Shown piece by piece: positions 6,002-10,062 of a stretch of DNA of 10,062 bases (its first letter is position 1; each line of letters begins with the position of its first letter). Both the position numbers and the translations under genes were made by a program. Under the pieces are notes generated by a model that saw only the letters and a list, made by a program, of their open reading frames with translations, did no database searches and was not told the DNA's origin. Source of the stretch: Bacteriovoracaceae bacterium (GTDB lineage Bacteria > Bdellovibrionota > Bacteriovoracia > Bacteriovoracales > Bacteriovoracaceae); the NCBI GenBank assembly GCA_023146355.1, contig JAGLCH010000151.1, forward strand, positions 1-10,062. Reading direction: 5' to 3'.

Positions 6002-6660
6002 AGTCCTATTGTGTACTTCAGACCGCTAGGAAGTATTGCTGAGAGAAAGAGAGGGTACATTTGATACTCCGAAACTTTGAGTCCAACTTCATAATCGCTG
6101 TGACTTAGGCCATTCGTTACAGATATCAATTTTTCATCAGTAACTACTACCACCTCAAGTGAGGGGTGAACATGATCTATGTGTAGCGACCGGATAGAGT
6201 GACCTAGCTTTCTAATATAAAAAGTATGCTCATGGATCCAATCCATAATTGTAATGGGATCTCCAACTAGCTTCTCACTTCCCGTAATTATATCAGAGTG
6301 GTACCACTCGTTTGACTCTGTAAGAATGCTAATACGAAGTACCTCTCGCAAATCTCTTCCGGAAAGGCCCTCTGCGATAAGATCTTTATCTCGATCAGAT
6401 ATTGGATTAACCGTTTGGGTAAAGCTTCCACTTTTTACAATTGATTCTCCATCATACTTGTAATCTCGAGATACACCATCAGCATCAATTAGCTTCTTAA
6501 GAAGCGAGTATTCCAGTTGGATTAGCTCTGCATCGGTTGGGATTGTTTCTGGGAGAATGGAATTTAGTTTTCTTACAAGGCGCTGATCTGGTTCATCTCC
6601 AAACCATTTTCTTTGAATTTCTTGAGTAAAAAAAATCTGTGCTAAACCTCGAAGACCCAT
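5998..6660 (-). CDS. Hypothetical protein, 220 residues, not recognised
   Basis: The reading frame is well supported by a strong ribosome site (GTAGGAGGGAAC) before the ATG and by normal codon use, but I do not recognise a family. There is no signal peptide or membrane segment, so it is probably cytoplasmic. The N-terminal third is helical (residues 1-60) with mixed charge. The C-terminal part (about 150-220) contains a histidine-rich stretch, HSIRSLHIDHVHPSLEVVVV (154-173), followed by alternating hydrophobic strand-like segments. Four histidines in thirteen residues (154, 160, 163, 165) might bind a metal, but no known metal-site pattern (such as HExxH or JAMM) is complete. It converges on the hemerythrin gene, overlapping it by four bases; this says nothing about function. 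Confidence 0.7.
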   Translation of the reverse strand: MGLRGLAQIFFTQEIQRKWFGDEPDQRLVRKLNSILPETIPTDAELIQLEYSLLKKLIDADGVSRDYKYDGESIVKSGSFTQTVNPISDRDKDLIAEGLSGRDLREVLRISILTESNEWYHSDIITGSEKLVGDPITIMDWIHEHTFYIRKLGHSIRSLHIDHVHPSLEVVVVTDEKLISVTNGLSHSDYEVGLKVSEYQMYPLFLSAILPSGLKYTIGL

Positions 6661-6792
6661 GTTCCCTCCTACCTACTTATCGGCTAGAGAGTTTTGGGAT
6701 CAAGCTTTGACTATGAAGCTGAGCTTGTGTGGAAAAAACTACCTATGGGGAAAGTGCAGCGCATGATTTTTTTAATATCCTGTGATTAGGAG

Positions 6793-6810
6793 GTGCTGTT
6801 ACCCCAGCAC
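6793..6810. repeat. Inverted repeat / hairpin, 6-bp stem
   Basis: GTGCTG (6793-6798) and CAGCAC (6805-6810) are perfect reverse complements around a TTACCC loop. The left arm overlaps the lone ribosome-site-like AGGAGGTG, so that in a plus-strand RNA the latter would be partly sequestered. Confidence 0.45.
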
Positions 6811-6831
6811 ATCCGTAGTCCTTTTGATTTC

Positions 6832-6865
6832 GAAGATCCTTGTACAGATAGACTTGAGGATCTTC
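6832..6865. repeat. Inverted repeat / hairpin, 8-bp stem
   Basis: GAAGATCC (6832-6839) and GGATCTTC (6858-6865) are perfect reverse complements separated by 18 bases. A run of six T residues occurs at 6885-6890, about 20 bases after the right arm, too far for a simple terminator built on this stem. Confidence 0.5.
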
Positions 6866-7127
6866 TATTAAGAGTCTTTAGGCCTTTTTTCCTTTGGACA
6901 GCTGAGACCTAGCGCAATTGCTATTTGGCATATGCTTAGCAGTACTAATATCATTGTAAACTTTGCTCGCACTCTGCCTCCGAATGTTAATGAACATACA
7001 TGTTCTTGTCGGCGATGAAGGTTAAGCAATTAGCTCTTCTCATAGCACTTAAAGGCTAATGTCACCCTTCTCGCGTTTTTAAACAGTGGGCTTTACGAAC
7101 GGCCTGAATGCCTTTATAAATATACAA

Positions 7128-7709
7128 ATGAAATATACGATTACAAAAGAAGAGATAAATGCTCTGCCTCTCATCTCTTTCCGTGGAAAAATAAACCTAA
7201 TTACCAACAGAGAACAATGTCGTAATGCCATTGATGATCTATCTAAGGCGAAAGTTCTTGGGTTTGATACTGAGTGTCGTCCTTCCTTTAAGAAGGGGGA
7301 ATACTACCATGTATCGTTACTTCAGCTTTCAACGGAAGATACAGCGTATCTTTTTAGGCTAAACGAAGTCACATTGTTACCTGAAATTGTGGAACTTCTT
7401 GCTAATCCATCAATAAAAAAAGTTGGAGTTGCTATTGGTCATGATATTCAGGAATTACAAGTTCTCTCCCCATTTGAACCAGGTGGATTTATTGAGCTGG
7501 GTGATTTGGCAAAAAAACTCAAAATTATTAAGCTAGGACTTCGCTCACTGACAGGGATTCTCCTCGGAAAGCGTTTGAGCAAAAAAGCTCAAGTTAGCAA
7601 TTGGGCCGCAGTTCGTCTGTCAGATGTTCAAATTGAATACGCGGCAACAGATGCTTGGATTAGCCTCGGAATTTATAAATCACTCTCAGACCTTATCAAT
7701 CGCCAATAG
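7128..7709 (+). CDS. 3'-5' exonuclease, DEDD (RNase D/WRN-type) family
   Basis: The 193-residue protein is a bare DnaQ-like 3'-5' exonuclease domain of the RNase D/WRN type. The three motifs are clear: ExoI FDTE (D47, E49), ExoII GVAIGHDIQEL (D106) and ExoIII YAATDAW (Y171, D175), so all four acidic metal ligands and the DEDDy tyrosine are present. There is no HRDC domain, unlike RNase D, so it could act on DNA or RNA. The N terminus TKEEINALPLISFRGKINLI is typical of small stand-alone members and supports the ATG at 7128; a GTG at 7086 in the same frame would add 14 residues but has no better ribosome site. Neither start has a Shine-Dalgarno sequence, which is unusual for this window, where most genes have strong ones. 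Confidence 0.87.
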   Translation: MKYTITKEEINALPLISFRGKINLITNREQCRNAIDDLSKAKVLGFDTECRPSFKKGEYYHVSLLQLSTEDTAYLFRLNEVTLLPEIVELLANPSIKKVGVAIGHDIQELQVLSPFEPGGFIELGDLAKKLKIIKLGLRSLTGILLGKRLSKKAQVSNWAAVRLSDVQIEYAATDAWISLGIYKSLSDLINRQ

Positions 7710-7762
7710 ATAGTACTGAGGTCGTACTTCTGTCGGTATTCTAATGACAATAATTTACGTTA

Positions 7763-7791
7763 TTGCATTTTTTGGCCTGGCGGTTTATATT
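7763..7791 (+). promoter_or_regulatory. Likely promoter for the RRM protein gene
   Basis: TTGCAT (7763-7768) and TATATT (7786-7791, five of six matches to the -10 consensus) are separated by 17 bases. Transcription would begin near 7798, giving a leader of roughly 45 bases that includes the AAAGGAAAGC ribosome site. Confidence 0.45.
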
Positions 7792-7841
7792 TCAAGCTTA
7801 AGGTTTTTATAGCATTAGTGCATTATTAAAAGGAAAGCATT

Positions 7842-8282
7842 ATGAATCATGAAGTAGAAAGTAAAGGTGGCATTAGGGCCGCAGTAAAGAAGATGTTTGG
7901 ATTTGGATCTGCAAAGGGGATGACTCTCTACGTAGGTAACCTTCGCTATTCACGCGATGAAAAAGGGATCAAATTTCTTCTCTCTAAGTATGGAAAGGTC
8001 AAGACTGTTAAACTTGTGATCGACTACAGAACAAAGAAGAGTAAAGGCTTCGCATTTGTAGAAATGGGAACAAGTAAGGGCGGACGTGAAGCTATTCAAA
8101 AGCTAGACGGAACTGAAATTGATGGTAGAACTCTAAAAGTGAGTGAAGCAATCTCCCAAGATGAGAAAGATCAAAAAGTTCGCCCACCAAAGAATCGCGA
8201 TGCTTACAAAAAGCGTGTTTCTAGAAAGGGCCGTGAAGAGAAGAGAGCTGTAAAAAGCGCAACCTCTCCAAAGCAAATTTAA
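7842..8282 (+). CDS. Bacterial RRM-type RNA-binding protein
   Basis: The 146-residue protein has one RNA recognition motif (about 28-104). RNP2 is LYVGNL (29-34) and RNP1 is KGFAFVEM (68-75), with the RNA-stacking aromatics Y30, F70 and F72. An N-terminal basic helix (11-21, IRAAVKKMFGF) precedes it and a strongly basic, unstructured tail (about 105-146, many Lys/Arg) follows. Single-RRM proteins of this kind are known in cyanobacteria and many proteobacteria, often cold-induced or RNA-localising; the targets here are unknown. The start ATG is preceded by AAAAGGAAAGC. A strong terminator follows, so it is a single-gene unit. Confidence 0.92.
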   Translation: MNHEVESKGGIRAAVKKMFGFGSAKGMTLYVGNLRYSRDEKGIKFLLSKYGKVKTVKLVIDYRTKKSKGFAFVEMGTSKGGREAIQKLDGTEIDGRTLKVSEAISQDEKDQKVRPPKNRDAYKKRVSRKGREEKRAVKSATSPKQI

Positions 8283-8290
8283 TTAGACTA

Positions 8291-8318
8291 GGGATAAGGT
8301 AACTTATCCCTTTTTTTT
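8291..8318 (+). terminator. Intrinsic terminator of the RRM gene
   Basis: GGGATAAG (8291-8298), loop GTAA, and CTTATCCC (8303-8310) form a perfect 8-bp stem followed by eight T residues (8311-8318). The T run overlaps the stop codon of the convergent scramblase-like gene (8317). The same hairpin may also weakly terminate that gene, though on the minus strand there is no T run after it. Confidence 0.93.
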
Positions 8319-8937
8319 AATTTTTTTTATGGTTGTCTTCAAAAAAGTCAAAATCGATACTAATTGCTAATCCCAAAATAACTGCCTTTTGCTCTAAATT
8401 CCAATTTTGATTTCCAAAGTCCACCAAAAACTTATCTGCATCTGTGAAACCCTCTTTGAGAATTCCTTGCCATCTTTTTGATATAGCACCTAATTGCTTT
8501 TCTCCATGCATGTCATAAATTGGAAAGGTCCACAATCTCCATAGAGGGGATTTTACAGTGGCAAATACCTTGTCGTTAATTGTAAGGTCATATTTCTTGT
8601 AAATAATACCAAAGCGACGATGAACACTTCCAAGACACTTTTCGAGATCGTCAAAAATAAATAGATCTGAAAAGAGGAAGAAAAAGTTTCTCTTAAAACG
8701 GAGGATCTTTTCTTCATCTTTTGAGTATACCTCAATATTAAGAGGGCGGTGTGAACGGAAAAGCATTCTCTTTATAAAGTCAAAAAAACCACCACTAACT
8801 TCTGCAATATTTCCTAGGGATTGTCCTTGTTCTGTTTGTATTTCGTAAGCATTTTTAGTTTCAATGTTGGCAATGATTTCTACCCATTCTTTCATTTGAT
8901 TAATAACTAGTTTGTCATGGTTTAATATTTCTCTCAT
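8317..8937 (-). CDS. Phospholipid scramblase / LURP-one-related family protein
   Basis: The 206-residue protein resembles the scramblase/LOR superfamily: an N-terminal strand series with YEIQTEQGQSLGNIAE (31-46), a middle region of alternating basic and hydrophobic strands, and the typical QLGAISKRWQGILKEGFTDADKFLVDF (148-174), which matches the family's GxIxKxWxGxxxExFTDADxFxVxF pattern. It ends with a hydrophobic segment, KAVILGLAISIDFDFF (184-199), that fits the buried C-terminal helix of the tubby-like barrel. The family's activity is disputed: human PLSCR proteins bind Ca2+ and membranes, and plant LURP-one proteins act in defence; bacterial members are uncharacterised. The start is ATG 8937 because CCAGGAGAAATTTC precedes it; an in-frame ATG at 8970 lacks such a site. 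The gene stands alone, divergent from yecH. Confidence 0.75.
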   Translation of the reverse strand: MREILNHDKLVINQMKEWVEIIANIETKNAYEIQTEQGQSLGNIAEVSGGFFDFIKRMLFRSHRPLNIEVYSKDEEKILRFKRNFFFLFSDLFIFDDLEKCLGSVHRRFGIIYKKYDLTINDKVFATVKSPLWRLWTFPIYDMHGEKQLGAISKRWQGILKEGFTDADKFLVDFGNQNWNLEQKAVILGLAISIDFDFFEDNHKKN

Positions 8938-9001
8938 GAAATTTCTCCTGGTATATGGTAGAACAAGCACTTATCGGAAGATTCTTTTAAACTCTAAAAA
9001 A

Positions 9002-9030
9002 GTGCAAACTACTTATATCATTGATATAAT
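9002..9030 (+). promoter_or_regulatory. Extended -10 promoter upstream of yecH
   Basis: A perfect TATAAT (9025-9030) preceded by TGA gives an extended -10 (TGnTATAAT). A weak -35, GTGCAA (9002-9007), lies 17 bases upstream. Transcription would start near 9037, about 105 bases before the yecH ATG and about 36 bases before an intrinsic terminator. Confidence 0.55.
9013..9029. promoter_or_regulatory. 17-bp palindrome over the -10 element, candidate operator
   Basis: TTATATCA (9013-9020), one base, TGATATAA (9022-9029) is a perfect inverted repeat with eight-base arms around a single central base. It covers most of the -10 hexamer and its TGn extension, where a bound repressor would block RNA polymerase. 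The arm-1-arm geometry recalls Fur/PerR/Zur-type boxes, but the arm sequence is not the consensus of any of them. Confidence 0.45.
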
Positions 9031-9072
9031 AGTTCTTCCGGTCAAATAAATAAATTAAAGAAAAATAGTGCT

Positions 9073-9096
9073 GGCCTGACCTGAATCAGGCCTTTT
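9073..9096 (+). terminator. Intrinsic terminator inside the yecH leader
   Basis: GGCCTGA (9073-9079) and TCAGGCC (9086-9092) form a perfect 7-bp stem around CCTGAA, followed by four T residues (9093-9096). No gene on this strand ends nearby: the RRM gene is already terminated at 8291-8318. It therefore acts either as an attenuator for yecH or as the end of a short RNA of about 60 nt beginning near 9037. Confidence 0.65.
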
Positions 9097-9140
9097 GTAT
9101 TCCGCGTGGTCTATTATGACTTCCTAACGAAGGAGTTATT

Positions 9141-9380
9141 ATGGAAACATTACATGCCCATCAAGTACTTAATATTTTAAATGAACACGGTAAAGACGTT
9201 ACAGTTACAGAACTTCAAGAACTTATTACAGCAAAGCATGGAACAGATGTATCATTTGGAAGCTGTTCCACTTCAGGAATGTCGCTAGATGATCTGATTA
9301 GTTTTTTCGTTTCTCGCGGAAAAATCGCATTCGACGGAGAAACGGTTTCTATGTCTGCTGGGTGTGGATGTGGTCATTGA
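9141..9380 (+). CDS. yecH: YecH-family small metal-binding protein
   Basis: The 79-residue protein aligns along its whole length with E. coli YecH (DUF2492): LHAHQVLNIL (4-13, like IHGHEVLNMM), a middle ELQELITAKHGTD (24-36), FGSCSTSGMSLDDLISFF (39-56, like FHTCSAEGMTAGELVAF) and a C-terminal cysteine/histidine end. Possible metal ligands are H5, H7, C42, C75, C77 and H79; the tail CGCGH is richer in cysteine than the single-Cys end of the E. coli protein. The family is annotated as metal-binding but has no established function. The ATG at 9141 has a perfect ribosome site (GAAGGAGTTATT). It is preceded by a promoter, a palindrome and a terminator, which suggests controlled expression, perhaps by metal or redox state (inference). 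No terminator is clear downstream. Confidence 0.85.
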   Translation: METLHAHQVLNILNEHGKDVTVTELQELITAKHGTDVSFGSCSTSGMSLDDLISFFVSRGKIAFDGETVSMSAGCGCGH

Positions 9381-9432
9381 TTTTTATTAAAAAATAGTCT
9401 GCTGATCTTGAAATTGTTTTCTTCCTCGTTTC

Positions 9433-10062
9433 TTAATCTCGAGTGAAAACAGGGCTAAGCTCAGTAGACAGTTTCTTATTATATTTATATCCATCAATAT
9501 TAAACTTAAGAAGGTCTTGGGGATCTTCAATTCTATTGTCGATGATAAAACGCGCCATCATTCCACGGGCCCTCTTGGCAAAAAAACTAACCATCTTAAA
9601 TGTATCACCTTTTTTTTCCTTGAATTGCGGGGTTATAATTTTGGCATCAAGGTTCTTAAAGTTAATAACACTGAAATATTCTTTACTTGCTAAGTTGATT
9701 AAGATTTTTTCTTTTTTCAAAAGGATAAATATTTTATTCGTGATTATTTCTCCCCAGAATTGATACAGGTTTTTGCTTCCATCACATGGGAAACTCGTTC
9801 CCATTTCAAGTCGATATGGCCGAATAAGGTCAAGAGGGGAGATCAGTCCGTAGAGTCCCGATAGTATACGAAGATGATTTTGAGCATAGTTAATGTCATT
9901 TGTTTTCATCGACTCCGCATCAAGGCCTACGTAGGTATCACCCTTAAAGGCAAACATGGCCTGCTTGGCGTTTTTTAAACTAAATGGTGTTTTGAAATCA
10001 ATATATCTTTTCATATTGAGCTCAGTGAGCTTATCACTAAGCTTCATTAGACTTGAAATTCT
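9433..10062 (-). CDS. yaaA: YaaA family peroxide stress protein (partial, 5' end beyond window)
   Basis: The visible 209 residues match the C-terminal four fifths of YaaA (DUF328, usually about 250-260 residues). Recognisable parts are AFKGDTYVGLDAESM, QNHLRILSGLYGLISPLDL followed by RPYRLEMG, NLYQFWGE, NLASKEYFSVI and SFFAKRARGMMARFIIDNR. The in-frame ATG at 10047 is not the real start: the frame stays open to the window edge, and the residues just before it (SSL-MKLSDKL) fit the family's internal LMKISDKLA motif, so about 45-50 N-terminal residues lie outside. In E. coli YaaA is under OxyR control, lowers free intracellular iron and protects DNA from Fenton damage during peroxide stress; the fold has a DNA-binding helix-hairpin-helix. 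No terminator is clear between it and yecH. Confidence 0.93.
   Translation of the reverse strand, partial: RISSLMKLSDKLTELNMKRYIDFKTPFSLKNAKQAMFAFKGDTYVGLDAESMKTNDINYAQNHLRILSGLYGLISPLDLIRPYRLEMGTSFPCDGSKNLYQFWGEIITNKIFILLKKEKILINLASKEYFSVINFKNLDAKIITPQFKEKKGDTFKMVSFFAKRARGMMARFIIDNRIEDPQDLLKFNIDGYKYNKKLSTELSPVFTRD

Larger units (their letters stand above)
6661..7127. other. Noncoding region of 467 bases with two hairpins
   Basis: No convincing gene is visible. The longest open stretches are about 40-48 codons (around 6789-6908 and 6874-7017) without a start codon at proper spacing from a ribosome site. I find no tRNA or known structured-RNA signature. The region holds two perfect hairpins (listed separately), a lone consensus ribosome-binding sequence AGGAGGTG (6788-6795) with no ATG, GTG or TTG 5-10 bases after it, and on the minus strand GCCGATAA (6684-6677) near the start of the 220-aa gene. 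It must carry the promoters of the two divergent neighbours, but I could not place them firmly. Confidence 0.5.

Noticed and set aside
6791..6804. Resemblance of GGTGCTGTTACC to the 5' end of E. coli 4.5S RNA
   Set aside because: The conserved SRP RNA apical domain (GGAAGGAAGCAGCC type) is absent, so this is coincidence.
8975..9040. Inverted repeat CGGAAGA ... TCTTCCG flanking the yecH promoter
   Set aside because: Seven-base arms separated by 52 bases are easily found by chance and do not align with any other element.
9443..9763. Plus-strand 106-aa open frame opposite yaaA
   Set aside because: It lies antisense to strongly conserved YaaA motifs and has no ribosome site.
1..10062. tRNA, rRNA, CRISPR, insertion sequence, prophage or toxin-antitoxin content
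   Set aside because: Looked for on both strands by eye; no T-loop/anticodon arms, regularly spaced repeats, transposase motifs or paired toxin-antitoxin genes were found.

Overview
The window reads as an ordinary, chromosome-like stretch of a low-GC bacterium. Cell-envelope clues (a Sec signal peptide on a periplasmic coiled-coil protein, a polytopic NapH-type ferredoxin protein, a FklB-like FKBP) suggest a Gram-negative. The AT-rich coding, compact convergent genes and mix of proteobacterial-type housekeeping genes would suit a marine Bdellovibrionota/Bacteriovorax-like organism, but this is a guess from gene content, not proven here. I see no transposase, integrase, phage gene, CRISPR array, rRNA or tRNA.

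Layout. 1-416: an ssb-like OB-fold gene with a clear extended -10 promoter. 413-1814 (minus): a two-gene unit, a TfoX-N-like protein with a polylysine tail followed by a membrane 2x[4Fe-4S] protein, with its own promoter. 1891-2680 (minus): a secreted coiled-coil protein with its own terminator. 2681-3005: noncoding. 3006-4802 (plus): a grpB-like / yajQ / truA operon. 4811-5510: fklB as a single transcription unit with promoter and terminator. 5594-6001: a single-domain bacteriohemerythrin, convergent with an unrecognised 220-aa gene (5998-6660, minus). 6661-7127: noncoding, with two hairpins. 7128-7709: a DEDD 3'-5' exonuclease. 7842-8282: an RRM RNA-binding protein with a strong terminator. 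8317-8937 (minus): a phospholipid-scramblase/LURP-one-like protein. 9013-9380: a yecH-type small metal-binding protein behind a promoter, a 17-bp palindrome and an intrinsic terminator. 9433-10062 (minus): the C-terminal part of YaaA, cut by the window edge.

Functional themes are mixed: RNA metabolism (TruA, RRM protein, possibly the exonuclease), redox/metal handling (Fe-S membrane protein, hemerythrin, YecH, YaaA) and folding (FKBP). No single pathway unites them and I do not see a defence system or biosynthetic cluster. The part most worth a second look is the regulatory leader in front of yecH (9002-9140), followed by the structured noncoding stretch at 6788-6890 and the bacterial scramblase-like gene.
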